Shown here piece after piece: positions 23,896 through 32,170 of a stretch of 41,991 bases of DNA (positions within the stretch are counted from its first letter, which is position 1; the number at the start of each line of letters is the position of its first letter). The translations under genes were made by a program, and so were the position numbers. The stretch comes from UBA4742 sp002403895 (GTDB lineage Bacteria; Actinomycetota; Acidimicrobiia; Acidimicrobiales; Acidimicrobilacustridaceae): assembly GCA_036823295.1 (NCBI GenBank), contig DAISGD010000027.1:1-41991 (forward strand), read 5' to 3'. The notes under the pieces are model-generated. The model did not search any database. It was not told the origin of the DNA and was given only the letters and a program-made list of their open reading frames with translations.

Positions 23896-25200
23896 ATGCA
23901 TCGGGTGGGGGCGCCCGGGTCCAAGACCGACTCCCCACAACCAAGGAGCGGACCGATCACCTCCATCCTCGAGGTCGAAGCGCCTCATGCGCCGCGGCCG
24001 CCCCGACGTGTTCGGGCCAATCCCGAACGGCGCGCCCGGCGTTGGCGCATCGCCTTGGCCGTCGTGTGTGTGACGGCGCTGGCGCTGGTCATCCCCGCGG
24101 TATCGCTGGCCCAAGCCATGACGGCACCAGGCAACCTGAGCCCGACGGAGAAGGGGGTGGAGTGGCTGCGCGACCACGGCTTCGGCGGTGAGGTCAATCG
24201 CGTGGAGCACTGGTGGTTCACCAATCACCAACCCAAGACGGGGGGCACCCCTGATCGGGGCATCGGCATCGAGACGCCCTCGACGGTGGGCGCAACACCG
24301 AGCGACGGCGGGTCCCGTGACCACACGTCCAAGCCGGCCGACGTGCCCGTCCCCGACGGCGTCTCGCCGCTGCCCAACGAGGGTGTGTGGCAACCGGTCG
24401 GCCCGATCATCGGCGGCTCCCCGGCGATGTACGGCACCCAGGTGCGGCCCGATTCGGTGCATACCAGCCTGCTCGACGGGCTGGTGTGGATGGATCCCCA
24501 GCTGCTGAGCTTCGGGCTCCACCCCGGCGTCCGAGAGCCCGGTGGGAAATGGACCACACCGGCCGAGATCCCCATGAGCGAGCGGCTGGCGTTGGTGGCC
24601 GCGTTCAATGGTGGCTTCCGGATGCAAGACGCCAACGGCGGTTTCTTGCTCGAAGGCCAGACCCGTAAGACCCTTCGCGATGGTGCCGCCTCGATGGTCA
24701 TCTACAAGGACGGCACCGCCACCGTCGGCGCTTGGGGCCGGGATGTCATGATGGGACCGGATGTCGTGGCCGTTCGCCAGAACCTCGACCTCATCGTCGA
24801 CAACGGTGGGGGAGCCACCGATGGGTCAGCCGCTCCCGGCCGGCCCGCCGCCGGCCTGGGTGACGACGGCGACGGCCGGTGGGGTAAGACCCTGGGCAAC
24901 AAGGTCCTGGTCTGGCGATCGGCGGTGTGCGTCGACGCCAACGGCGGCCTCGTCTATGGCTACGGCGACGGGCTCGGCGCGCTCTCACTGGCGCAGCTGA
25001 TGCTTCGGGCCGGCTGCGTTCGGGCCATGGAACTCGACATCAACCCGTCGTGGACGAGTTTCAATTTCTACGGAGCGGGCCGGGCTGGCGATCCCACCTC
25101 GGTGGCCGGCACCAAGTTGCTCCCTGATCAGAAGAAGAGCGGCGACCGATATCTCAGCACTGACGCTCGAGACTTCATCGCCGTGCTCGGGCGGCAGTAG
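23896..25200 (+). CDS. Membrane-anchored phosphodiester glycosidase (NAGPA-like) protein
   Basis: The 434-residue product has a basic cytoplasmic N-terminus, one membrane anchor (about residues 51-73) and a linker rich in Thr, Pro and Gly. A C-terminal domain (about 210-434) shows the NAGPA-family hallmarks: AAFNGGFRM, NGGFLLEGQTRK, the DNGGG segment and MELDINPSWTSFNFY. The family is named for the enzyme that uncovers mannose-6-phosphate; bacterial members act on cell-surface or exopolysaccharide phosphodiesters. GGAG lies 7 nt before the ATG. Its substrate is unknown. Confidence 0.82.
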   Translation: MHRVGAPGSKTDSPQPRSGPITSILEVEAPHAPRPPRRVRANPERRARRWRIALAVVCVTALALVIPAVSLAQAMTAPGNLSPTEKGVEWLRDHGFGGEVNRVEHWWFTNHQPKTGGTPDRGIGIETPSTVGATPSDGGSRDHTSKPADVPVPDGVSPLPNEGVWQPVGPIIGGSPAMYGTQVRPDSVHTSLLDGLVWMDPQLLSFGLHPGVREPGGKWTTPAEIPMSERLALVAAFNGGFRMQDANGGFLLEGQTRKTLRDGAASMVIYKDGTATVGAWGRDVMMGPDVVAVRQNLDLIVDNGGGATDGSAAPGRPAAGLGDDGDGRWGKTLGNKVLVWRSAVCVDANGGLVYGYGDGLGALSLAQLMLRAGCVRAMELDINPSWTSFNFYGAGRAGDPTSVAGTKLLPDQKKSGDRYLSTDARDFIAVLGRQ

Positions 25201-25221
25201 CGGTAGGTTCGCGAGGCTCAG

Positions 25222-26100
25222 TCAGCCGTTGACCTTGGCGATGACGTTCTCCCCGAACTCGGCCAGCTTGTCGCCGATCTTGGTGGGGTTGAACGACAGG
25301 GGTCGGATCATGACTCGACTCACGCCCATCTCGGCCAACTCGCCCAGGGCGTCGACCGGATCGGGAGCAAACGCCGCGGCGCCGGATCCGGTGATCTCGA
25401 TGGCATCGGGATCACGCCCGTGTTCCTCGGCGGTGGCCCGCATGGTCGAGATGAGTTCGTGCACCTCGTCGTTGGTGCCCTTGCCGGGGAAGAAGCCGTC
25501 GCCCAACCGACCGGCGCGCTTGGCCGCGGTCTTCGTGTGCCCACCAATGATCACCGGCACCTTGCCCGCCACCGGCTTGGGTTGGCTGATGGCCCGGTCG
25601 AAGTTGACGAACTCCCCGTGATACGAGGCAAGGGGCTCGCTCCACAGCGCTCGCATGGCGTGGATGTAGTCGTCGGTGCGGCGCCCGCGGTCGACGAAGG
25701 GAACGCCGAGGGCGTTGAACTCTTCTTCCAGCCACCCCACGCCGATGCCCAGCAGCAGCCGGCCGTCGGACAACTTGTCAAGCGTGGCGCATTCCTTGGC
25801 CAGCACCACCGGGTTGCGTTGGGGCAGGATCAAGATGCCGGTGCCCAGCTTGAGCGAGGTGGTCTGGCCGGCCAGGAACGACAGCCAGATCAGTGGGTCG
25901 GGGATGTCGGTGGTGTCCCCGCCCTGGATCTTGCCGCTGGGGTCGTAGGGGTACTCCGACTCGTAGCCGTCGGGGATGATGACGTGCTCGACGGTCCACA
26001 GACTCTCGAAGCCGGCCGCCTCGGCGCCGTGGGCGATGGCCCGGGCGCCGTCGGGTGTGGCGTACGGTCCGGTGTTGGCTAAGACGATGCCGAAGTCCAT
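25222..26100 (-). CDS. LLM-class F420-dependent oxidoreductase, third gene of a TetR-linked operon
   Basis: The 292-residue product is a luciferase-like TIM barrel with FGIVLANTGP at the N-terminus, AAGFESLWTVEHVIIP, LKLGTGILILPQRNPVVLAKECATLDKLSDGRLLLGIGVGWLEEEF and VPVIIGGHTKTAAKRAGRLGDGF. These match the actinobacterial F420-dependent group (TIGR03619 type). It lies 40 nt behind the second luciferase-like gene and ends a tight three-gene minus-strand operon. A role in the same pathway as the two upstream genes is inferred. Confidence 0.87.
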   Translation of the reverse strand: MDFGIVLANTGPYATPDGARAIAHGAEAAGFESLWTVEHVIIPDGYESEYPYDPSGKIQGGDTTDIPDPLIWLSFLAGQTTSLKLGTGILILPQRNPVVLAKECATLDKLSDGRLLLGIGVGWLEEEFNALGVPFVDRGRRTDDYIHAMRALWSEPLASYHGEFVNFDRAISQPKPVAGKVPVIIGGHTKTAAKRAGRLGDGFFPGKGTNDEVHELISTMRATAEEHGRDPDAIEITGSGAAAFAPDPVDALGELAEMGVSRVMIRPLSFNPTKIGDKLAEFGENVIAKVNG

Positions 26101-26140
26101 GGTTCCCCCTGATCGATGACCAGGCGGACCCTACCGGCCA

Positions 26141-27502
26141 TCATCCCTCGACGAGTCGCTCGAACTCCTCGTCGCGCTCGCCGGCCGCCTGCTTGTCGGC
26201 GAGGTTCTCCATCCACTCCTTGACCTGCTCCATCTCGAGGTCGTCGACCATCTGCTTGGGCAGCGCCTTCATGATGTAGTCCTCGGGCATCGGGGGAGCG
26301 GTGTTCACCTTGCGGGCCATCGCTTCTTCGATGATCGGCGCCCACTTCTCCGCCTTGCGGGCGCTGGCGTCGACGTCGCGCTCGATGAACTCCGGGAGCA
26401 CCTCGGTGCCGAACAGTTCGAGCGACTCCATGATGTGCTCGTGGCGGTTTTTGCCCGCCTGCATCACGAAGATGAGCTGGTCTACCCCGGCGTCTTCATA
26501 GCGGCGCAGGAACTCGCGCAGCTGATCGGGGGTGCCGATCGCGCCGCGCAGCCCGGTCACGTCACCCGACGCCGCCTTGGCCCCCAGCGTCTCGCTGCGC
26601 GCCGCGATGGCGGCCTCGGGGGAGTAGCCCATCTTTCCCCGGCGCTCCTCGAACTCTTCCCACACGTTGGTGATCGCAGGGCGGTGCTCACCGAACACGT
26701 AGAAATGGGCGAGCGAGTAGCCGAAGAAGTTGCCGCCCTCGAGGCCGCGGGCGATGGCGTCGCTCTCGTCCCGGGCGCACATCATGGGCGTCACGCAGGC
26801 CACCTGGGGGTTGATGGCCTGGCCGACGGGGATGCACTTGGTGCGCAGCGTCTCTTCGTAGTCGGCGACCCAGTGGCGGGCATCATCGGGCTCGATGAAG
26901 GCGAAGCTCAGGGCGCCGATGCCCTTCTCGGCGGCCAGCAGGATGGTGTCGCGCCGACTGCAGGCCACCCACAACGGGGGGTGCGGCTTCTGCGCGGGCT
27001 TGGGCACCACGTTGCGGGGAGGCATCTGGACGAATTGGCCGTCGACCCCGGTGAAGGGCGTCTCGGTCATGCACCGCAGGGCTACCTCCAGGCCTTCGAG
27101 CCACGCCTCGCGCTTGACCGCGGGGTCGATGCGAAAGCCGCCGAGCTCAGCTTCCGACGCCGACTCGCCGGAGCCGAACTCGACCCGACCGTTGGACACG
27201 AGGTCGAGCATGGCCACCCGCTCGGCCGTGCGGGCCGGGTGGTTGTAGCCGGGAGCAGTCTGGATGATGCCGTGCCCGATGCGCATGTTCTTCGTGCGCT
27301 GACTGGCGGCGGCCAGGAAGACCTCGGGCGCCGAGGAGTGGGAGTACTCCTCCAGGAAGTGGTGCTCGACCTCCCACACGTACTGGATACCGAGCTCGTC
27401 GGCGAACTGGATCTGATCGAGGGCATCGTTGATGAGCTGTTGCTCGCTGTCCTCTTGCCATGGACGCGGCAACTGGTGCTCGTAGAAGATTCCGAACTTC
27501 AT
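26141..27502 (-). CDS. Large luciferase-like flavin monooxygenase, second gene of the TetR-linked operon
   Basis: The 453-residue product is a longer luciferase-like monooxygenase (bacterial luciferase alpha-type). It starts KFGIFYEHQLPRPW, has YVWEVEHHFLEEYSHSSAPEVFLAAAS, then RIGHGI, GRVEFGSGESASEAELGGF, and PPLWVACSRRDTILLAAEKGIG. A C-terminal helical extension of about 80 residues (380-453) rich in charged residues is beyond the usual barrel length and may mediate assembly. Such enzymes use reduced flavin and oxygen to oxidise substrates. The 27-nt gap to the diiron gene supports co-transcription. Confidence 0.85.
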   Translation of the reverse strand: MKFGIFYEHQLPRPWQEDSEQQLINDALDQIQFADELGIQYVWEVEHHFLEEYSHSSAPEVFLAAASQRTKNMRIGHGIIQTAPGYNHPARTAERVAMLDLVSNGRVEFGSGESASEAELGGFRIDPAVKREAWLEGLEVALRCMTETPFTGVDGQFVQMPPRNVVPKPAQKPHPPLWVACSRRDTILLAAEKGIGALSFAFIEPDDARHWVADYEETLRTKCIPVGQAINPQVACVTPMMCARDESDAIARGLEGGNFFGYSLAHFYVFGEHRPAITNVWEEFEERRGKMGYSPEAAIAARSETLGAKAASGDVTGLRGAIGTPDQLREFLRRYEDAGVDQLIFVMQAGKNRHEHIMESLELFGTEVLPEFIERDVDASARKAEKWAPIIEEAMARKVNTAPPMPEDYIMKALPKQMVDDLEMEQVKEWMENLADKQAAGERDEEFERLVEG

Positions 27503-27529
27503 CTCTTGTCCCCCCGGTCCGCGGGCTGG

Positions 27530-28648
27530 TCAGCCGAGCAAGTAGTTGCCGGTGGTGTCGACGAGCGTTCCGTCGCGGTCGCGCACGACGGTGCCCAGGC
27601 TGAGCATCTCGTCGATGAGGTCATCGGCATCGCCGCGACCCTTGGTGGCGAGCTCGACCTCGCGCAGGGTGAAGGCGAGGTTCTCGGATCGCCGCAACAG
27701 CAGCGAGTCGCCCAGCGCCTTGTCCCACAGGAGGCTGATCATCTCGGTGCCGTCGTAGGTGGCGCCGTTGTCGCCCACCCAGGTGCGGTCACGCATCTCG
27801 GACAGCGCCGTCTGCAGCCAGGCCACGTGGGGGGTCTCGTCGGAGCTGATGTAGCCGATGATGCGGGCGGCTTCGCCCTCGCCGGCGCACAGGTCGGTGT
27901 CGGCCAACACGGCCTGGGCCCAGCGGAAGCCGTGGAAGGCGGAGATCTCGATGAGGAGCAGGCCGATCATCCGCCCCACGACCATCTCCAACGTGAAGTC
28001 GATGTCGTTGGGGAGGACCCGGTCAGCGATGGCGGTGTCGCGCAACCGAACGAGGTCCTCGGCCGTCTTGGGACGGTTGTCGATGCCCATGCGGGCCAGC
28101 ATGCGGCCGGTCTCGTCCTCGGTGACCGGGTTCTCGAAGGCGATGTCGCGGGCGGCGAACCACATCAGGTTGTGGCCGGCCTCGTCGCCATGGCCGGCTT
28201 CGTCGCGGGCATGAGCTTCGAACAGGCCGTGGTCGATGTGGGCGATGGCGGTGCCGGTGATGTCCTCGCCAAAGCTGCGCTGGAAGTCGGGGGTGGGCAG
28301 CAGGCGCAACATGGCGCCGAAGCCCTCGACGGTGCCGATGCGGGTCAGTGCCGAGATGGTGGGCTCGCGCACGCCGTTGCGCAACAACAGCTTGGACTGG
28401 GCCACGTTGGGGAAGTTCTCAGGCCACGTCTCCAGCGGGATGTCGAGCATCGGGGTGCCGAACTGCTCGACCCGCTGGGCTTCCCAGGCCTTGATGGCGG
28501 GCCACCGGTTGCGAGTCCGGGGTGAGACGTAGGCGCCGTCCTCGTCGAAGCCGCCGTGGCAGCGGACGTCGTGAGCGATGAGCGGCTCCACATAGTCGTG
28601 GTCAGCCAATAGCTCGACGTCGGTGAACTCGACCTGGTCTGTGGTCAC
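27530..28648 (-). CDS. Ferritin-like diiron protein, first gene of the TetR-linked operon
   Basis: The 372-residue product is mostly helical and carries ExxH pairs typical of diiron carboxylate proteins: E150xxH153 and E156xxH159 in RDEAGHGDEAGH, and E271xxH274 in SSDETPHVAWL, with further glutamates at about 108, 144 and 234 in predicted helices. This fits the ferritin-like oxygenase or aldehyde-processing superfamily, but I recognise no named family. The GTG at 28648 is preferred with GGGAG 5 nt upstream. The gene diverges from the TetR gene across a perfect palindrome. A diiron oxygenase working with two luciferase-like enzymes would suit a ring or alkyl oxidation pathway, which is inference. 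Confidence 0.6.
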   Translation of the reverse strand: MTTDQVEFTDVELLADHDYVEPLIAHDVRCHGGFDEDGAYVSPRTRNRWPAIKAWEAQRVEQFGTPMLDIPLETWPENFPNVAQSKLLLRNGVREPTISALTRIGTVEGFGAMLRLLPTPDFQRSFGEDITGTAIAHIDHGLFEAHARDEAGHGDEAGHNLMWFAARDIAFENPVTEDETGRMLARMGIDNRPKTAEDLVRLRDTAIADRVLPNDIDFTLEMVVGRMIGLLLIEISAFHGFRWAQAVLADTDLCAGEGEAARIIGYISSDETPHVAWLQTALSEMRDRTWVGDNGATYDGTEMISLLWDKALGDSLLLRRSENLAFTLREVELATKGRGDADDLIDEMLSLGTVVRDRDGTLVDTTGNYLLG

Positions 28649-28697
28649 CCGGGCTCCCCCTTTGCCAACTGCGCACCCACTCGGGACGCCGAACAAA

Positions 28698-28719
28698 GTG
28701 TATACTCTTGCGTATACAC
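28698..28719. promoter_or_regulatory. TetR operator between the diiron operon and the TetR gene
   Basis: GTGTATAC (28698-28705) and GTATACAC (28712-28719) form a perfect inverted repeat with 8-bp arms and a 6-nt spacer. The plus-strand TATACT at 28701-28706 is a near-consensus -10 box for the TetR gene, and a similar hexamer exists on the other strand, so one bound dimer could repress both directions. Confidence 0.8.
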
Positions 28720-28742
28720 CTGGCAAGGGTCAGGATGGCGAT

Positions 28743-29354
28743 GTGACACAAAGCACGACCCGTCGGCTGATGCAGCGCGACGAGCGTCAGGCCCAGATCC
28801 TGCGGGCGGCAGCCGCCGCGTTCGCCCGGGGTGGGTTCGCGGCCACCTCGATGGACGATGTGGCCGTCGAGGCGGGCATCACCCGGCTCATCGTCTACCG
28901 CCACTTCGACTCCAAGGAGGACCTCTACCGCGCCGTGCTCACCAAGGTGACCGACCGGTTGGGTGAGGAGTGGGAGGCCGGCCTCGCTGGCGCCGACCGG
29001 CGGGGCTTCGTCTTCGGAACGCTACTCACGGTGGCCCGTGAGCAGCCTGACGGGTTCCGCCTGCTGTTCGAGCACGCGGCGCGTGAACCGCAGTTCGCCA
29101 CGTTCGCCCAAGACATGCGAACGACCCAGGTCGAGGTGGCCGACCAACTCATCGGCATCTCGATTCCCGACGCCGAGGTGCGGGCCTGGGCGACCCGCAC
29201 CATCGTGGGCTACCTGGTGGACAGCGTACTGGCCTGGCTCGAGGTCGGCAGCCCCGAGCGTGACGGCGAGTTCATCGAACACGCCACCGACGGCCTGGTC
29301 GCCATGTTTCTGGCCTGGGCCCCGACCGCCGCCGAACTGGCACCCCGCAGCTGA
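28743..29354 (+). CDS. TetR/AcrR-family transcriptional regulator
   Basis: The 203-residue product has the TetR N-terminal helix-turn-helix (about residues 16-60: QILRAAAAAFARGGFAATSMDDVAVEAGITRLIVYRHFDSKEDLYRAV) and a helical ligand-binding region. The GTG at 28743 is chosen because AGGA lies 7 nt upstream; an earlier start would run the protein through the operator DNA. The operator just upstream and the divergent diiron/luciferase-like operon make it the probable local repressor and autorepressor, with a hydrophobic or aromatic inducer likely but unproven. Confidence 0.9.
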   Translation: MTQSTTRRLMQRDERQAQILRAAAAAFARGGFAATSMDDVAVEAGITRLIVYRHFDSKEDLYRAVLTKVTDRLGEEWEAGLAGADRRGFVFGTLLTVAREQPDGFRLLFEHAAREPQFATFAQDMRTTQVEVADQLIGISIPDAEVRAWATRTIVGYLVDSVLAWLEVGSPERDGEFIEHATDGLVAMFLAWAPTAAELAPRS

Positions 29355-29456
29355 CCCTCAGACGGTCGCCGCCGCCGCTCCTGCAAACCTGCGTAGATCC
29401 AGGTCGGAAACTGGCGGCGGTTTCAAGTGGTCCACGCATCCTGCGCTTGGGAGGCG

Positions 29457-30362
29457 TCAGTTCTCCAGGGGTTTGAGTTCGGCGGCGATGTGCTCGAGCT
29501 CGGCGGACCACCCGTCGGCCGACGGTTCGCTCAGGGGGAGCAGGACGAACTTCGAGGCGCCGGCGGCCACCATCTTCTCGATGGTGGCCCGCACGGCCGG
29601 AATGCCGGTGGGGATGATCTCGCTCGGGTCGGCGAGATCAGGTCGTCGCTTGGCTATGAATTGACCGATGAGGTCGGGGACCTCGCCGTCGGCGTAGGCG
29701 ATGAGGGCGCCGAAGTGCTCGGGGTCGACCTCGCGTTCGTGCTCGTCGGCCGTCTGGTTGATCACCGGAATGGCGGCGGCGATGTCATCGGCGGTGCAGA
29801 ACGACGGGAGCCACCCGTCGCCCAGCCGACCGACCCGGCGCAGCTCGCTGGGAGCGATGCCCCCGAGCCACACGTCGAGGGGTTGTTGGACCGGCTTGGG
29901 CCGGACCGTGACGGCGTCGTAGTGGAAGAACGTGCCGTCGTGGTCGACCGCGTCCTCCGTCCAGAGACGGCGGAGCAGGGGCAGTGCCTCGTTGAAGATC
30001 TTGGCCCGGTCGCCACGCTCGACCCCAAAGGCCTGCTGCTCGTGGGGATCGGCCACCCCCAGGCCGAAGGCCGGGAGCAGGCGGCCGTTCGAGAGGCGGT
30101 CCAGCGTCGCCAGTTCCTTGGCCACCAGGACCGGGTTTCGGCCAGGGAGGACCAGCACCGACATGCCCAATTTCAGCTTGGTGGTGCGGCCGGCGGCGTA
30201 GCTCAGGGCGATGAGCGGGTCGGGTGCTTCACCGCTTACCCGCTCACTGAGCCACAGCGAGTCGAATCCGAGGCGCTCGAGGTCGTCGACGAAGGAGCCG
30301 AAGGTGTCGCCGTCATGGGTGACCGTGCGGGTGCCGAGTCCGTAGCCGATGCGAATCTTCAT
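29457..30362 (-). CDS. LLM-class F420-dependent oxidoreductase
   Basis: The 301-residue product is a luciferase-like barrel: KIRIGYGLGTRT at the start, LERLGFDSLWLSERV, LKLGMSVLVLPGRNPVLVAKELATLDRLSNGRLLPAFGLGVADPHEQQAFG and PLDVWLGGIAPSELRRVGRLGDGW. The ATG at 30362 is chosen because the family sequence begins there; residues encoded upstream are Gly/Pro/Ser-rich. It lies 102 bp beyond the convergent TetR gene. It is a fourth, separately expressed member of the family in this stretch; substrate unknown. Confidence 0.85.
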   Translation of the reverse strand: MKIRIGYGLGTRTVTHDGDTFGSFVDDLERLGFDSLWLSERVSGEAPDPLIALSYAAGRTTKLKLGMSVLVLPGRNPVLVAKELATLDRLSNGRLLPAFGLGVADPHEQQAFGVERGDRAKIFNEALPLLRRLWTEDAVDHDGTFFHYDAVTVRPKPVQQPLDVWLGGIAPSELRRVGRLGDGWLPSFCTADDIAAAIPVINQTADEHEREVDPEHFGALIAYADGEVPDLIGQFIAKRRPDLADPSEIIPTGIPAVRATIEKMVAAGASKFVLLPLSEPSADGWSAELEHIAAELKPLEN

Positions 30363-30429
30363 GGTGAGACGGTACCGGGAGGCCCAGCCGCTCGGGTGAG
30401 GCGCCGGACCGAGGCTCTGGCCGCGGCCA

Positions 30430-30476
30430 CTGGCGGCGGGGAGCGCCACGGGGGGCGGCCGGCTCCCCGCCGCCAG
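30430..30476 (-). terminator. Strong hairpin, probable terminator of the exported-protein pair
   Basis: CTGGCGGCGGGGAGC (30430-30444) and GCTCCCCGCCGCCAG (30462-30476) are perfect complements: a 15-bp stem with a 17-nt loop. It sits between two minus-strand genes, 28 bp beyond the stop of the upstream one. No T run follows, as is common in high-GC actinobacteria. Confidence 0.7.
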
Positions 30477-30503
30477 GTTGGGTGGACCCTCAGCGGCGGT
30501 GCA

Positions 30504-31370
30504 TCAGCGGATGAGGGCCTGGGCTTCGACCACGGCGACGGGCACGGCGGCGGCACGGGTGATGGCGTCGAGTGGCTCGGCATCGCCGGTCGTTGCTGTC
30601 CAGCCGGTGACGTAGGTGACCGTGGCGGTAAGGGTCCGCGGTCCCCGACGCTGGAACGTGAACGTGCAATCACTGCGCTGGTCGGCGGGGGAGCGGGTGG
30701 TGTCGTAGGGCGTCCCGGGGCCTTCGCAGGTGATCGAGGTTCCGTCTCCGAGGTCCCAGGTGATCGATTGGGGCACGGCCGTGACGGTGGCGGTGACGCC
30801 GTCGAGAGTGGCGGAGGCCTGGATAGGTGTCCACGGATCATCGATCCACAGCCACGTGGGCACACCCACCAGCTGGGATGAGCCCACCGGTGGGGACAGC
30901 CGGATGGCGGGCGGGGCGATCACCAGCAGCTTGCGGGCCTCGTCAGCGGCACGTGCCGGCACGTCGAGCCCGGCCAAGGGGTTCGCCGGATCGAACACAA
31001 ATATCTGCTGGTACGCCTGGCTGCCGTTCTCGTCGACGCAATTCAAGAAAACCGGATCCTTCGGCATGGGGTTGATCGGTCCCTGGCTGAACAGCGGAGT
31101 GGGTGCGTCGCTCCCGGGGACTCCACCCACGAGGTAGTAGTGGCAATCCCATCGCCCGTGCCGGTCATGACCATGGTGATGGATCTCATAGGTCGGTCCA
31201 CCGGGTGACGACACCACGATCGCCTCCGGCGAGTTGTTCAAGATCTGTCCGCCAGGAGTCGGCGGCGGATTTGGGTCTGGATCGGTGTTGGTCGTCGCGC
31301 CGGCTGGCGTCGCTCCTACCGAGAGGGCTAGCAGGACAGCGCCTGCGTATTTCGTCAGAGTCCAACGCAT
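30504..31370 (-). CDS. Exported protein with PKD-like domain
   Basis: The 288-residue product has a signal sequence (cleavage near AGATTNT, residue ~26), a His-rich stretch (EIHHHGHDRHGRWDCHYYL, about 62-80) and a C-terminal beta-rich region with WDLGDGTSITCEGPGTPYD (about 205-223). The W-LGDG-C-G-pattern resembles actinobacterial PKD-like exported proteins often encoded near Tad-like or substrate-binding genes. Its start overlaps the end of the upstream lipoprotein gene by 16 nt. Function unknown; a surface or secretion-linked role is likely. Confidence 0.78.
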   Translation of the reverse strand: MRWTLTKYAGAVLLALSVGATPAGATTNTDPDPNPPPTPGGQILNNSPEAIVVSSPGGPTYEIHHHGHDRHGRWDCHYYLVGGVPGSDAPTPLFSQGPINPMPKDPVFLNCVDENGSQAYQQIFVFDPANPLAGLDVPARAADEARKLLVIAPPAIRLSPPVGSSQLVGVPTWLWIDDPWTPIQASATLDGVTATVTAVPQSITWDLGDGTSITCEGPGTPYDTTRSPADQRSDCTFTFQRRGPRTLTATVTYVTGWTATTGDAEPLDAITRAAAVPVAVVEAQALIR

Positions 31371-31948
31371 GAGATGTCTCCCGGACGCTGTCGTTTGACG
31401 TCGATGTCGAGAACCCGCCACTCGCCTTCGACGTTGCTGAGGTTGCCGACAATGATTTGTGTGGCCGTGTCGCCGTTGACGATCTCTCCAGTCGAGGCCT
31501 CGACGAGTTGAGCATCGTCGAAGGCGCAGTCCGTCACGGTCGCGTTTCCTGACCCGTCGAAACCGGACAGAGCCGGTCGGTGGCGATAGTGGGAGCCTTC
31601 CGGTAGGCGGGTATAGGTCCCGTCGAGGATCTTCTTCCTGATGGCGGTTCGGACGGTTTCGAGCTCGGCGCCTGTTGCGACCTTCGCGAGGTCGGGGTAG
31701 TCCGGGTTTGGCGGGTTGTTGGCGCGCAGCCAGACCCTCCAGAACTCCTGGTACGCGGCGAGCACCGCCTGCTCGACGTCGGTGGGGGCCGGGACCGTGG
31801 TGGTCGAGTCGAGCGAGCTGTCGGTCGCAGGGGCGCCCGTGTCTGAGCCGGAACTGCCGCACGCACCGGCCACCTGCAACACGAGCACGAGGGCGCACGC
31901 GCCAGCCGCTCGCTGCCGGCGATGCCACTTCCTGGGGTGAGCCTGCAT
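31355..31948 (-). CDS. Small lipoprotein with NTF2/SnoaL-like region
   Basis: The 197-residue product has a basic start, a hydrophobic segment and a lipobox (AGAC, C about residue 30), then a Ser/Thr-rich spacer and a folded part (about 55-197) beginning VEQAVLAAYQEFWRVWLRANN and ending in EGEWRVLDIDVKRQ. This helix-then-beta pattern is like NTF2-type lipoproteins of actinobacteria. The ATG at 31948 is chosen because the signal sequence starts there. Its stop lies inside the next gene, so the two are translated together and were probably lost or gained together. Confidence 0.75.
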   Translation of the reverse strand: MQAHPRKWHRRQRAAGACALVLVLQVAGACGSSGSDTGAPATDSSLDSTTTVPAPTDVEQAVLAAYQEFWRVWLRANNPPNPDYPDLAKVATGAELETVRTAIRKKILDGTYTRLPEGSHYRHRPALSGFDGSGNATVTDCAFDDAQLVEASTGEIVNGDTATQIIVGNLSNVEGEWRVLDIDVKRQRPGDISCVGL

Positions 31949-32170
31949 TGGTCGCCTATCCGCCTCGAGGCCGTGATGCCATTGCGTAGGCCGGCCGAGA
32001 ACGAGGGCTCGGCTGGCGTGAAGAACCGACGTTCCGGCCGGCCAACGCAACTGGGCTCCGCCGCCCAGGAACATTGACTCTAATTTGATGATGGGGATGA
32101 CACAAGAAATAACGAGAAATCGAGGGATACCTTCGCTGCGGCCTCCCCAGACGGCGTAGGTTCTGCGGCC

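Noticed and set aside
26435..28525. 696-codon plus-strand open frame
   Set aside because: It runs antisense to two well-supported genes and shows no domain pattern; high GC removes stops from this frame.
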